From contig DHRK01000019.1 in NCBI GenBank assembly GCA_002410325.1, positions 23,355-87,354 of the forward strand: a stretch of 64,000 nucleotides of DNA, in the 5' to 3' direction. The stretch is from Syntrophomonas sp. UBA5314. Lineage in GTDB: Bacteria > Bacillota > Syntrophomonadia > Syntrophomonadales > Syntrophomonadaceae. A model generated the notes under the pieces. It searched no databases and was not told where the DNA came from. It saw only the letters and a list, made by a program, of their open reading frames with translations. The translations under genes were made by a program, and so were the position numbers. Shown here in pieces: positions 1-8,652 of the stretch (positions within the stretch are counted from its first letter, which is position 1; each line of letters opens with the position of its first letter).

Positions 1-26
1 ATATAAAGTATTTGGAAGGGATTAAT

Positions 27-779
27 ATGCTGCGAACTGTACTGGTTGACGATGAGCCTTTATCGTTAGAAGCACTGGGTTTTCTGCTTGATAAATACGA
101 CAATATCAAACTTATCGGGAAGTATACCGACCCGGTTGAAGCATTGGAAAACATAAAGGAAGCGAAGCCCGAGCTGGTTTTTTTGGATGTAGAAATGCCG
201 GAGCTTGACGGGATTTCCACCGCTCAGGAGATTATAAATATGGGTTTAAATACCAGCATCGTATTTGCCACCGTCTATGAACAATATGCGGTGCAGGCTT
301 TTGAAATGGATGCGCTTGATTATATCGTCAAACCCTTTTCGGAAAACCGGCTCAGGTTAACCGTAAACCGCGTCGCCCAAAAGCTTCAGAACACCGGGCC
401 TAAAAGGAATTCATTGAATGCTGTTGTTAAACAAAAATTCTCCCACCGAATCAATAAAATTGCGGTGTGGAGCGAGAACAGTATTCTGCTTCTGACTCCT
501 GATGAAATCCAATATTTTACAATGGAAGATAAAAGAGTATTTGCTTACATCGCCGACGGCGCTTATGAATGCAATAGTTCACTGGCGGAATTGGAAAACA
601 AGCTGGAAGACAAAGGCTTTTTCCGGTGTCATAAAAGCTTTTTAATCAATACGGAATATATTGATAAGATCATACCCTGGGTGCACTCCACCTACATGAT
701 AAAGCTAAAACAAACCGCTCGGCAAATACCGGTAAGCAGGAATTACGCCAAAAAACTTAAAAGCATGCTGGGCATATGA
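27..779 (+). CDS. LytTR-family response regulator
   Basis: Response regulator of the LytR/AlgR type. An N-terminal receiver domain (about residues 1-120) carries the acidic pair VDDEP, the phospho-acceptor Asp near residue 54 in FLDVEMP and the conserved Lys in VKPFSE. The C-terminal half is a LytTR DNA-binding domain, recognisable by FFRCHKSFLIN and the final IPVSRNYAKKL. I chose the ATG at 27 because GGAAGGG lies just upstream; an in-frame TTG at 12 has no ribosome site. The stop overlaps the next gene by 4 bp (ATGA). The cognate kinase is probably the LytS-like protein two genes downstream. Target genes are unknown; the flagellin gene follows the module but is separated by a gap. The operon may begin upstream of the window. 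Confidence 0.9.
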   Translation: MLRTVLVDDEPLSLEALGFLLDKYDNIKLIGKYTDPVEALENIKEAKPELVFLDVEMPELDGISTAQEIINMGLNTSIVFATVYEQYAVQAFEMDALDYIVKPFSENRLRLTVNRVAQKLQNTGPKRNSLNAVVKQKFSHRINKIAVWSENSILLLTPDEIQYFTMEDKRVFAYIADGAYECNSSLAELENKLEDKGFFRCHKSFLINTEYIDKIIPWVHSTYMIKLKQTARQIPVSRNYAKKLKSMLGI

Positions 780-1150
780 AAAAGATACTGATTGTAGATG
801 ACGAGCCTCATAATCGAATACTCTTGCAGGAGATCCTGGAGGATCTCGAAGACGACAGCTTGCAGCTCTTTTATGCCGCCGACGGTGCCGAAGCATGGAG
901 TGTTGTACAAGCGGAAAAACCGGGCCTGGTGTTTATGGACGTCATGCTGCCCGATATGGATGGATTGGAGATTTGCGGCCGGATCAAAGCCCGGCCCGGT
1001 TTCGAAGATACATTTATCGTTATGCTCACTGCCCAGAGTCAGAGCAGTGACATAACCAAGGCCTATGGCGTGTCCGATGGGTATATTACCAAGCCTTTTA
1101 AAACTCAGGTGATCAAAGATGTAGTCTACCGGGTGTTTGGCTGCGCCTGA
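776..1150 (+). CDS. Single-domain CheY-like response regulator
   Basis: Stand-alone receiver domain of 124 residues with no output domain. The acidic pocket is seen in IVDDEPHN, the phospho-acceptor Asp near residue 55 in VFMDVMLPDMDG, and the conserved Lys in ITKPFKT. It starts on an ATG that overlaps the stop of the LytTR regulator by 4 bp and lies 20 bp before the histidine kinase gene, so the three are very likely one transcript. A receiver-only protein here could act as a phosphate sink or act on another partner protein. Which kinase phosphorylates it cannot be told from sequence. Confidence 0.88.
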   Translation: MKKILIVDDEPHNRILLQEILEDLEDDSLQLFYAADGAEAWSVVQAEKPGLVFMDVMLPDMDGLEICGRIKARPGFEDTFIVMLTAQSQSSDITKAYGVSDGYITKPFKTQVIKDVVYRVFGCA

Positions 1151-1170
1151 ACATCCCGACAGGATTAGCT

Positions 1171-1773
1171 ATGACTAAGGATGCAAAGGATTTATTCGCC
1201 AACCAGGTATTCCAGCATTTTTTATTCAATTCCCTGAATTCCGTCGCTTCCCTGTGCCGTACAGACCCGGAGGCGGCCGCCGAACTGGTGATCGAAATCA
1301 GCGCGTTTCTGCAAAAAAGCCTGGAAAAAAAGCCTTCCTTAATTACCCTGGAAGAGGAATTGGAGCACGTTACCTCATATATCAATATACAAAAAACCAG
1401 ATTCTCCAATAGATTGGAAATAGAACTCCATATCGAAGAACCTGTTGACTGCCTGCTGCCTCCATGTACCTTACAACCGCTCATTGATAATGCCGTCATT
1501 CATGGGGTGCTGAAAAAGAGAGCCGGCGGTATGGTCCTTTTATCTGTACAAAGCACGCCTTATGGCATCCAATTCAGGGTCACCGACAATGGCATAGGCA
1601 TGAATGCCGGTCAGCTTGCTCTATTGCTAGACAGCTGTAATAATATCCACTCGCTGTTTCAAATAGATTGCAAGCTTAAAGCAAACGGCTTCAAAGGCTT
1701 GACCATCAGCTCTATAAAAGGCCAGGGAACCGAAGTCTCCTTTACCATCCCTTCACCGGTCTACCCCACCTAA
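1171..1773 (+). CDS. Soluble LytS-like sensor histidine kinase
   Basis: Histidine kinase of the His_kinase (LytS/YehU) family, only 200 residues long and without transmembrane segments or a sensor domain. The phospho-accepting His is about residue 16 in QHFLFNSLN. The ATP-binding N box is LQPLIDNAVIHG and the G1 box is VTDNGIGM. Family members normally carry an N-terminal membrane or GAF/PAS sensor, so this is a minimal catalytic core that must receive its signal from another protein. It closes a three-gene signalling operon with the LytTR and CheY-like regulators, which suggests a cytoplasmic phosphorelay. The ATG has a weak purine-rich site upstream. Confidence 0.85.
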   Translation: MTKDAKDLFANQVFQHFLFNSLNSVASLCRTDPEAAAELVIEISAFLQKSLEKKPSLITLEEELEHVTSYINIQKTRFSNRLEIELHIEEPVDCLLPPCTLQPLIDNAVIHGVLKKRAGGMVLLSVQSTPYGIQFRVTDNGIGMNAGQLALLLDSCNNIHSLFQIDCKLKANGFKGLTISSIKGQGTEVSFTIPSPVYPT

Positions 1774-1974
1774 TATCTTTAAACATAAAAACTTTCGTAT
1801 TTGCATCTTGGATGGCAAATTTGTCATCTTGTCCGTATTTCCTTATTTTCCCCCCAAGCCCACCGATACTTTTATTAGATATCTAAGCCATCAACCAGGG
1901 CCAGGATGGCAAAGAACTGCCAGGGACGGCAGGTCAATTTTTCAAATATAAATATTGTGTCAGGAGGAAGCCTG

Positions 1975-4044
1975 ATGATAATCAATCATAATCTTTCCTC
2001 GCTCTATGCTTATAACAAGTTCAAAAATAATACGACAAGCGTTTCGACTTCGATGAAGAAGCTGTCGTCCGGTCTGCGTATCACCCAGGCTTCCGACGAT
2101 GCAGCCGGTCTTTCCATCAGCGAAAAGATGCGCGCCCAGATTCGGGGTCTGGACCAGGCGGCACGCAACTCCCAGGACGCTATCTCCATGATCAATACCG
2201 CCGAAGGCTCGCTGATTGAGACGCAAAGCATACTGCAGCGCATGCGCGAACTGGCCGTAAATGCTGCCAACGATACCTATACTACCGAAGATCGCGATGA
2301 AATTCAGAAAGAAATCAACCAGTTAACCTCTGAAATTAATCGCATCGGCAATACCACCGAGTTCAACACCCAAAAATTACTGACCGGCGGTGTGAGTGAT
2401 AGCAATTACAATTCTTTTGCTATGTCCACCATAGCCCAGGGTGCAAACCAGGGTTCGATCTCAGGTCTGTCGGCAGTCAACGGCAATTTTAATATTACTG
2501 AAGTGACGGCCAGCTTTGCTGGAACAGCTCCGAGTTGGTTTTCGGATGTTCAGGGAGCGCCCTTTGGGGCAGGCAGTTCCTCGATCACCTTTCAGGGGGT
2601 AACCGTAAATATAATTTTTGACGGCGCAAGCCCTGTTCTTGGTACCCTTAGCGGCGTTACCGACAATTCGGCAACCCTGAGTATAAGTACCGGCGCAACC
2701 AACATCCAGGCAGCCTCTGCGATCGGCGACGCGTTTGAATCTATTAAGGCCTTTGGCGGAGCCAGTTCTCCCATCGCCGACTTCAATTTCTGGAATGGGG
2801 CCAACCGCCTCTATATCGGCTCTATTGCAAAAACCGACGCTTATAATGGCGATGGAATCAGCTATTCTTCAGGTACATCTTCTTTTTGGATGAACTCCGG
2901 CACGACTCCTGCAACAGCCGGCGTCGATGAAGTGCGGGGGCAATATGAGTTTACTATTGATCAGGCAATTGAAGCGGTGGGAGCCACTGTTACAATTGGC
3001 GGGCAGGTGTTTACCGCGGTTGCTTCCGGCGCCGCCGGCAGCCAGTTCAATATTGGAAATGATGCGATGGCCCAGGCCGGCAGTTTGGCCGCTGCCATTA
3101 ACGCCAACGCGGCTCTGAACGGCCATTATCTGGCAACCACTAACGGCTCCAAGATAATACTTACGGAAAAAATCAATCAGGCCGACGGGGTAGGTATCGG
3201 CGCCACCGGAGCTCTGGCCGGCAATAACCTTACAGCGGGCCAGTATTCGTTTACCCTGGATTCTCCCTTGCCAACCGACGGCGGCGGCCAATTCACGATT
3301 GACGGAATTGCCCTGAGGGTCACTGACAACGCCAATGACGCAGAGCTGGCTGATGGGACGGCCGTACTTTATAGTTCGAGCATTAGCAGCCAGGCTGCTA
3401 ATTTAGCCCAGGCTATTGCCGCCCATGCGACTCTGGGGGCCAGGTATACCGCCGCTTCATTAAATGAAACCATTACCTTAACCCAAAAAGCCGGCTATGA
3501 AAGCTTTATAGCTCCCACCGCGGAGAGTGATAACACCTCCATAGGGTTCGAGGCCAATTTCCAGGTTGGAGCCAATACCGGCCAGAGTATTTCTATCCAG
3601 ATCAACGATATGCGTTCCCGGGCTTTAAACGTATCGGGAAGCATTGCCGGCCAAAACATTTCCGCCTCTGATGGCGCCCTGGCGCAATTCAAAGCAGTGA
3701 AAGAAGTATCGAACGGTACAAATAATACAGGTGTTGAATACGCCCTCGACATCTCAACCCACGTCAAAGCGGCCGCTGCCATCAGCGTTTTCGACGATGC
3801 CATCAAAAGCGTTTCATCCGAGCGCTCCAAGCTGGGTGCTTACACCAATCGCCTTGAACACACCATTACCAATCTCGAATTGACCGCAGAGAATACCCAG
3901 GCAGCCGAATCCCGCATCCGCGACCTGGACATGGCCCGTGAGGTCATGCTCTATCAAAAGGATAATATTCTTTGCCAGGCCGCTCAGGCCATGCTGGCCC
4001 AGGCCAACCAGCAGCCGCAAAGAGTGCTCCAGCTGCTTCAATAA
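1975..4044 (+). CDS. Flagellin (long variant)
   Basis: Structural protein of the flagellar filament. The N-terminal D0/D1 region begins IINHNLSSLYAYN and includes LSSGLRI and AAGLSISEKMRAQIRG; the C-terminal half-helix includes AESRIRDLDMA and ends AQANQQPQRVLQLL. Between them lies about 400 residues of variable domain rich in Gly, Ala, Ser and Thr, with two Flagellin_IN-like segments (around ATVTIGGQVF and GQFTIDGIAL). At 689 residues it is long for the family, so the outer D2/D3 domains should be large. A Cys in the C-terminal helix (NILCQAAQ) replaces the usual Ser. The chosen ATG has AGGAGGA 6 nt upstream; an in-frame ATG at 1906 adds 23 residues that do not fit flagellins. The gene is monocistronic and ends at a strong terminator. 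Confidence 0.95.
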   Translation: MIINHNLSSLYAYNKFKNNTTSVSTSMKKLSSGLRITQASDDAAGLSISEKMRAQIRGLDQAARNSQDAISMINTAEGSLIETQSILQRMRELAVNAANDTYTTEDRDEIQKEINQLTSEINRIGNTTEFNTQKLLTGGVSDSNYNSFAMSTIAQGANQGSISGLSAVNGNFNITEVTASFAGTAPSWFSDVQGAPFGAGSSSITFQGVTVNIIFDGASPVLGTLSGVTDNSATLSISTGATNIQAASAIGDAFESIKAFGGASSPIADFNFWNGANRLYIGSIAKTDAYNGDGISYSSGTSSFWMNSGTTPATAGVDEVRGQYEFTIDQAIEAVGATVTIGGQVFTAVASGAAGSQFNIGNDAMAQAGSLAAAINANAALNGHYLATTNGSKIILTEKINQADGVGIGATGALAGNNLTAGQYSFTLDSPLPTDGGGQFTIDGIALRVTDNANDAELADGTAVLYSSSISSQAANLAQAIAAHATLGARYTAASLNETITLTQKAGYESFIAPTAESDNTSIGFEANFQVGANTGQSISIQINDMRSRALNVSGSIAGQNISASDGALAQFKAVKEVSNGTNNTGVEYALDISTHVKAAAAISVFDDAIKSVSSERSKLGAYTNRLEHTITNLELTAENTQAAESRIRDLDMAREVMLYQKDNILCQAAQAMLAQANQQPQRVLQLLQ

Positions 4045-4050
4045 AGGAAC

Positions 4051-4090
4051 AACCGCCTATCCCGACAGAATAGGCGGTTAAATTAAACTT
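4051..4090. terminator. Bidirectional terminator between flagellin and protease genes
   Basis: A perfect 10-bp stem (AACCGCCTAT with ATAGGCGGTT) with a 9-nt loop lies 6 bp after the flagellin stop. It is followed by an A/T-rich stretch on both strands. It sits between convergent genes and can serve both. Confidence 0.85.
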
Positions 4091-4115
4091 TAAAAACCGG
4101 TTATGCATCTTCCCC

Positions 4116-6122
4116 CTAGGTCTGAATATTGAACCACCCGGTAGTTGCGTATATACCGGTCCCCTGGCCGTTTATCTGCACCTGGTAGGACCCCGGAACG
4201 ATGCCGGAGGGAATTTTCCATGAATAGCTGCCGGCATTGGCCGGTATGCCGACGGCAATTGCAATTCCGGGCTGCAGGCTGATCAGATATATATCCACCT
4301 TGTCCAGTCCGGTGGCGGTCCAGTTGATGGGCAGGTCGCCTCCTATGGGGAATCCGGCCCCGGCCGCGGGATTGGAAATAGTGATGGCTGGTCCTGACGG
4401 GGCCTCTATTGCGAACCAATCGCTGACAGCGTATACACCCGTCCCCGATCCGTTTATCTGAATTTTGTACAAACCCGGTTCTGTCCCGGCGGGTATTGAC
4501 CAGTTGTAGGCGCCGGCGCTGGCTGATAGGCCGGCAGCGACAGCAAGGCCGGGTTTCAGACTGATCAGGTAAATATCCACCTTCTCCAACCCGGTCGCGG
4601 TCCAGCTGATGGGCAGGTTTTGCCCCGCTGCGATCCTGGTGCTGCCGAGCGGCGCAGTTACGCCAATAGCCGGTCCTGAAACGGCTTGAATAGTGAACCA
4701 GTCACTGAGCCCGTAAGTGCCGGTTCCCGATCCGTTTATCTGAATCTTGTAGGAGCCCGGCTCTATACCGGCCGGGATAGTCCAGGAGTAGGCTCCGGCG
4801 CTGGCGGGGACGCCAGCAGCAACGCTGACTCCCGGTTTTAAGCCGATCAGGTAGATATCGACTTTTTCCAATCCGGTCGCGCTCCAGCTGATGGGCAGGT
4901 TCTGCCCCACCGCGATGTTGGCCCCGGCCGGCGGCCCGGTAACGTTTACGGCGGCTGAAGAAGCGGCGCTTATGTTGAACCATTCACTAACTGCCGTGGA
5001 ACCAGTTCCCACACCGTTTATCTGGATCTTGTAGGCCCCCGGCTCCAGGTTGCCCGGGATGGTCCAGGAATAGCTCCCGCTGCTGGCCGTCACACCGGCA
5101 GCTACCTTTACCCCGGGTTTTAAACTGATAAGATAGATATCTACCTTATCTATGCCGCTGGCCGTCCATTTTATAGGCACCGTTTGCCCGGCTGTATAAG
5201 CGGCTCCAGCCACTGGTGAAGATATATTCAGCCCGGTTGGTGATGCTGATTCATAGAGCACCACCGCTCCTTTGCCGTATTTCTGCAGATACTGGTAGCT
5301 GATCCACCCATAGCCGCTCTGTCCCCAGCCTTTTCCCCAGGAATTGATGAATTTAAAGGCGCCGCTTCCATCGGCGGTAGCGCGGTTGTCATCGTAACCG
5401 ACCAGGCAGATGCCGTGCCCGCCGGCAGCCGACATGCCGGAAGAAACCTGTGACAAAGAAATTTCTCCGCTGCTCTGCCAGCCGGAAGTCCAGTACACGG
5501 TTAAACCCGACCAGACCGGCCCCGAAGCCAGGGCGCTCTTGATAGCCGTAGTATTGTTGTCCAGGTACTCCCAATCAGCGATTTGGTAATTGGCCGCATT
5601 GGCCCGCTGGGCCGCGTTCGGCTGGGTCTTGTAATCGCTGTCGTTATAAGGCATGGCCGCCAGCGTGGCGCAACCCTGGCTTTCCAGAAGCCGGGCCGCA
5701 TCGTAGGGTGATGAGCCCTGATCCGCTCCGCCGTTGATCTGGTTGTATATGTAGGCCGGACTGAACTGGTGGTCCGCGGTTTTAACCCCCCAGCTGGTTT
5801 TCACCTGGTAGAGGTAGGTCCTTAAAGCGTAGCCCATGCTCCAGGCCACACAGCTCCCCTGACTGCCCTGGTCCCCTACCGGAGGCATGTTCAGCGTCCA
5901 ATCAGCTGAAGCGGGAACAGCGGCGGCGCTGAAACTCTCGCGAGCCAGTTTTGGCTGGTGCGCGGCCATAAGGCTCTCGATATCATCCGACCACTTCAAT
6001 CCCAGGGGATGCTGGGTGCCTCCCTCGTCCAAGGCAGCAACCGGCGGGGATGCCAGCAGTATCAATAGAACTAGGCTGATAAATAGAGTCAGTATTCTAC
6101 CTGGCAAACTTCCACTTTTCAA
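4116..6122 (-). CDS. Secreted papain-family cysteine protease with four C-terminal repeats
   Basis: Exported C1A (papain-like) peptidase of about 668 residues. A hydrophobic signal segment with a VAALD-like cleavage region is followed by a short spacer and the catalytic domain. The nucleophile Cys (about residue 91) is in QGSCVAWS, the catalytic His in GGHGICLVGYDD and the Asn in FINSWGKGWG; a Gln in VGDQGSQG supplies the oxyanion hole. The C-terminal half holds four tandem repeats of about 90 residues, each with a (K/N)WTA(T/S)G..KVDIYLI core and ending in a WF.I strand. They resemble the Ser-Thr-rich Kre9/Knh-type beta domain. I placed the start at a TTG 8 nt after AGGAGG; an ATG at 6155 would add 11 residues. 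The domain order suggests adhesion-assisted extracellular proteolysis. Confidence 0.88.
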   Translation of the reverse strand: MKSGSLPGRILTLFISLVLLILLASPPVAALDEGGTQHPLGLKWSDDIESLMAAHQPKLARESFSAAAVPASADWTLNMPPVGDQGSQGSCVAWSMGYALRTYLYQVKTSWGVKTADHQFSPAYIYNQINGGADQGSSPYDAARLLESQGCATLAAMPYNDSDYKTQPNAAQRANAANYQIADWEYLDNNTTAIKSALASGPVWSGLTVYWTSGWQSSGEISLSQVSSGMSAAGGHGICLVGYDDNRATADGSGAFKFINSWGKGWGQSGYGWISYQYLQKYGKGAVVLYESASPTGLNISSPVAGAAYTAGQTVPIKWTASGIDKVDIYLISLKPGVKVAAGVTASSGSYSWTIPGNLEPGAYKIQINGVGTGSTAVSEWFNISAASSAAVNVTGPPAGANIAVGQNLPISWSATGLEKVDIYLIGLKPGVSVAAGVPASAGAYSWTIPAGIEPGSYKIQINGSGTGTYGLSDWFTIQAVSGPAIGVTAPLGSTRIAAGQNLPISWTATGLEKVDIYLISLKPGLAVAAGLSASAGAYNWSIPAGTEPGLYKIQINGSGTGVYAVSDWFAIEAPSGPAITISNPAAGAGFPIGGDLPINWTATGLDKVDIYLISLQPGIAIAVGIPANAGSYSWKIPSGIVPGSYQVQINGQGTGIYATTGWFNIQT

Positions 6123-6476
6123 ATTCTGTGCCTCCTTTTGCTCCTTAACATGCACGCAATTGCTTATCCTGCGCTTACCAGCTTCACACAGCCCTTCGGG
6201 CTTTCTGGTTTTTCCTTTTAACCTCCTGCCATATTATTCCTAAGTTAATTTCAATTAACTTTAATGGAATAAATTCTTGAAAATATTGTCGTTCATTTTG
6301 TCGCATTAGGCCATGGTAATTCCATACAATACAATTTGATCCATTCCCTGGTTTTTAGAGGGTTGGAGCTTAAATAGGCAGAAGGACCGTGAGACGATGC
6401 CCCACAGTCCTTCTTAAAACAAAACCTATTTTATTTTTCGGTGAGGGTTTCAGAACCCGATCTCTTGGATAATATT
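6123..6476. other. Intergenic region upstream of the protease gene
   Basis: This 354-bp gap holds the leader of the protease gene (minus strand) and the 3' side of the response regulator gene. In the minus-strand leader a short AGCCCGAAGGGCT hairpin is flanked by ACCAG/CTGGT, but it matches no riboswitch I know. A hairpin at 6380-6414 (AGAAGGAC with GTCCTTCT) follows the response regulator stop and probably ends that transcript, although its T-run is weak. No gene is visible. Confidence 0.5.
6380..6414 (-). terminator. Probable terminator of the OmpR/kinase operon
   Basis: An 8-bp inverted repeat, AGAAGGAC/GTCCTTCT, with an inner loop lies about 60 bp beyond the stop of the response regulator at 6477. 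The downstream T-rich tract on the minus strand is short. Confidence 0.5.
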
Positions 6477-7166
6477 TTATTGCGAATTAAAACGGTACCC
6501 GGTCCCCCACAAGGTCTCGATGTATTGGGGGTTGCCCGGGTCGTTTTCTATTTTCTTGCGTATTTTCTGGATATGTACGGTAACCGTTGCCGTCTCTCCG
6601 CAGTAGTCCTCACCCCACAACACATCATAAAGGTGCTCCTTACTGAAAACGATATTGGGGTTGGAGGCCAGAAAGAGCAGCAGATCGTATTCCCGGGCGG
6701 TCAGCTTGATTTCTCCGCCATTCACATAGACCTTGCGGGATGCGGTGTCTATCTCCAAACCGCCGCAGTTGATGGTTTCCTGATTTATTTTTATGCCCCG
6801 CAGGCGCTCATAGCGGGTTATATGCGACTTTACCCGGGCGGCCAGTTCCGCCAGGCTGAAAGGTTTGGTCAGGTAATCGTCCGCCCCAAAACCCAAACCT
6901 CTTATTTTATCGATGTCTTCGCTCCGGGCTGACACTATTATCAACGGTATCTCCCGCTTTTCCCGGATTCCCTGGATAATCTGGTAGCCGTCCCGGCCGG
7001 GCAGCATCAAATCCACTATCACCAGGTCGTAAGAACCGGCCAGCGCCCTCTGCAGGCCCTGTTCCCCATCCTCAACCAGATCGACTTTGTAGCCGCTCAT
7101 CTGCAGATAGTCGCGCTGCAGCTCGGCAATATTCAGATCATCTTCAATCACCAGGATTTTTTTCAT
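6477..7166 (-). CDS. OmpR-family response regulator
   Basis: DNA-binding response regulator of 229 residues. The receiver domain shows IEDDLNI, a phospho-acceptor Asp in VIVDLMLPGRDG and a Lys in LTKPFS. The C-terminal winged-helix domain of OmpR/PhoB type ends in IETLWGTGYRFN. I used the ATG that opens MKKILVIED; it overlaps the stop of the upstream kinase gene by 4 bp, so the pair is translationally coupled. The partner kinase has a His-rich cytoplasmic tail, and the next genes upstream encode a Cys-rich mini-protein and a His-rich protein. That makes metal stress a plausible, unproven stimulus. Confidence 0.92.
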   Translation of the reverse strand: MKKILVIEDDLNIAELQRDYLQMSGYKVDLVEDGEQGLQRALAGSYDLVIVDLMLPGRDGYQIIQGIREKREIPLIIVSARSEDIDKIRGLGFGADDYLTKPFSLAELAARVKSHITRYERLRGIKINQETINCGGLEIDTASRKVYVNGGEIKLTAREYDLLLFLASNPNIVFSKEHLYDVLWGEDYCGETATVTVHIQKIRKKIENDPGNPQYIETLWGTGYRFNSQ

Positions 7167-8341
7167 AGACTGCTTTGCTCCTCCCTGTTTACAGGCAGGT
7201 AAATGGTAAAACATGAACCCTGACCCACCTGGCTGGCCGCTTCGATCCTACCCCGGTGGGCTTCAATGAGTTCCCGGGCTATGGCCAGGCCCAGACCGGT
7301 GCTCATCAAATCCTTGGTCCGCTCCCTATCGATGCGGTAGAAGCGCTCAAAGATATGTTCCAGTTTATCTTCCGGGATTCCGGGGCCGTTGTCGGAGATC
7401 GCCAGGCATAAAAATTCGCCCTGCCGGTTTAATTCCAGCTTGAGGGTCAGGCCGCTTTCGGGGCCGTATTTTACGGCATTCCCCACAATGTTGCGCAGGG
7501 CCTGATAAAACCTTTTGCCATCAATGGACACGGAATAATTGTGATTCAGATCAACCCGGTATTCCAGCCGGGCGCCCCGTTCATTGAGCTCAAAACGCAG
7601 CTCTTCGATAAGATCATTCATATAGACTTCAAATTCAAGAGTCTCAAATTTAAAGTCCAGCTTCTTTATATCCAGTTGTGAAAACAGCAATAAGTCGTCA
7701 ATCAAACGGTTCACATAAGCGGTATTGTTATCAATAACTTGCAGGTATTTTTCCAGCTTATCCTGGGAATCGGCGGCTCCGGCCAGGATGGCTTCAATAT
7801 AGCCTTGAATGGCGGCGATGGGGGTCTTTAAATCGTGCGATATGCTGGCTATCAGGTTCTTGCGATTCTCTTCGTAATCCTGGTGCAATTTTTCGCCGGC
7901 CGCCAGCTTGCGCGCCATTTCATTGAAAGAGTCGATGAGCAGGCCGATTTCATTTTCCACATCGCTCGCAATGCTCACGTTGTAGTTCCCTTTGGCTATT
8001 TCCTGAACTCCGGCATTCAGTTTTACGATGGGCTCAAATATCCGTTTGTCCAAACGCCATAGGAAATAAAGCTGGCTGATTTCTTTAATGCTTATCAATA
8101 CGGCCAGGATGATGCCGATCGCTTTATAGCCCGCCCAGCTAAAGAGCAGGTAGATCATCAGCAAATAAAAAATGAATACCAGCGGCCGGGAGATTCTCAC
8201 CACCTTATGATAGCGATGGAATTCCTTATGATGGCGGGGATGCCGGCCGCGCCCGGCGTCCCAACCATGACCCCGGCGGGTCATGGCCCGCGCCCGGAGA
8301 TGTTTATGATATTGGTTGGTCCACTTTAGGTTATCAGGCAT
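7163..8341 (-). CDS. Intramembrane-sensing histidine kinase with His-rich N-terminus
   Basis: Sensor histidine kinase of 392 residues. Residues 1-48 are cytoplasmic and rich in His and Arg (for example RHPRHHKEFHRYHK, about ten His in this tail). Two transmembrane helices (about 51-70 and 72-92) are joined by only a few residues, so there is almost no extracellular domain. A HAMP-like linker (FEPIVKLNAGVQEIAKGNY), a HisKA helix with the phospho-His near 169 (SISHDLKTP), and an ATPase domain with DNGPGIP and TGLGLAI follow. The ATG has GGGGAG 8 nt upstream. The His-rich tail could bind a metal ion and tune kinase activity; this is inference. Confidence 0.9.
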   Translation of the reverse strand: MPDNLKWTNQYHKHLRARAMTRRGHGWDAGRGRHPRHHKEFHRYHKVVRISRPLVFIFYLLMIYLLFSWAGYKAIGIILAVLISIKEISQLYFLWRLDKRIFEPIVKLNAGVQEIAKGNYNVSIASDVENEIGLLIDSFNEMARKLAAGEKLHQDYEENRKNLIASISHDLKTPIAAIQGYIEAILAGAADSQDKLEKYLQVIDNNTAYVNRLIDDLLLFSQLDIKKLDFKFETLEFEVYMNDLIEELRFELNERGARLEYRVDLNHNYSVSIDGKRFYQALRNIVGNAVKYGPESGLTLKLELNRQGEFLCLAISDNGPGIPEDKLEHIFERFYRIDRERTKDLMSTGLGLAIARELIEAHRGRIEAASQVGQGSCFTIYLPVNREEQSSL

Positions 8342-8421
8342 TGGTTTTTCTCCCCAATGTATTAAAGAGAGGGCTCGGTTATTATCGCTTCCTGCAGTTA
8401 TTTTTCAGCATTATGGCTGCT

Positions 8422-8568
8422 TTAGTCCAGGCGGTTTCTGCAGTGATTTTTGTCGGGGCAGTAATTGCAGCAGGTATTGATCTCCTTTTTAACCAGCCAG
8501 CAATACGCCCTATAAGCCATAAAAGAGGCCGCGCTTGCCAAGACCAGGCCGACAATCATTGAATCCAT
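8422..8568 (-). CDS. Small Cys-rich single-pass membrane protein
   Basis: A 48-residue reading frame on the minus strand preceded by GAGGTGG at good spacing to its ATG. It opens with a hydrophobic helix (SMIVGLVLASAASFMAY) followed by a short basic and Cys-rich tail that contains CCNYCPDKNHC. The layout, one N-terminal helix plus a small cysteine cluster, resembles FeoB-associated Cys-rich mini-proteins, but I would not assign it to that family on sequence alone. It lies 80 bp upstream of the His-rich-tailed kinase gene and 85 bp downstream of the His-rich protein gene, all on the same strand. Metal binding at the inner membrane face is a reasonable guess. Confidence 0.6.
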   Translation of the reverse strand: MDSMIVGLVLASAASFMAYRAYCWLVKKEINTCCNYCPDKNHCRNRLD

Positions 8569-8652
8569 AAGCTTCCACCTCGCATCCCGGCGGCATCACC
8601 GGCCCCTGCTCCAGCGACGCCGCAGTTCGCTTCACCTTCCCCTGCCGATAGA

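Noticed and set aside
8341..8562. 73-residue plus-strand frame
   Set aside because: It is antisense to the well-supported Cys-rich mini-protein and has no start signal.
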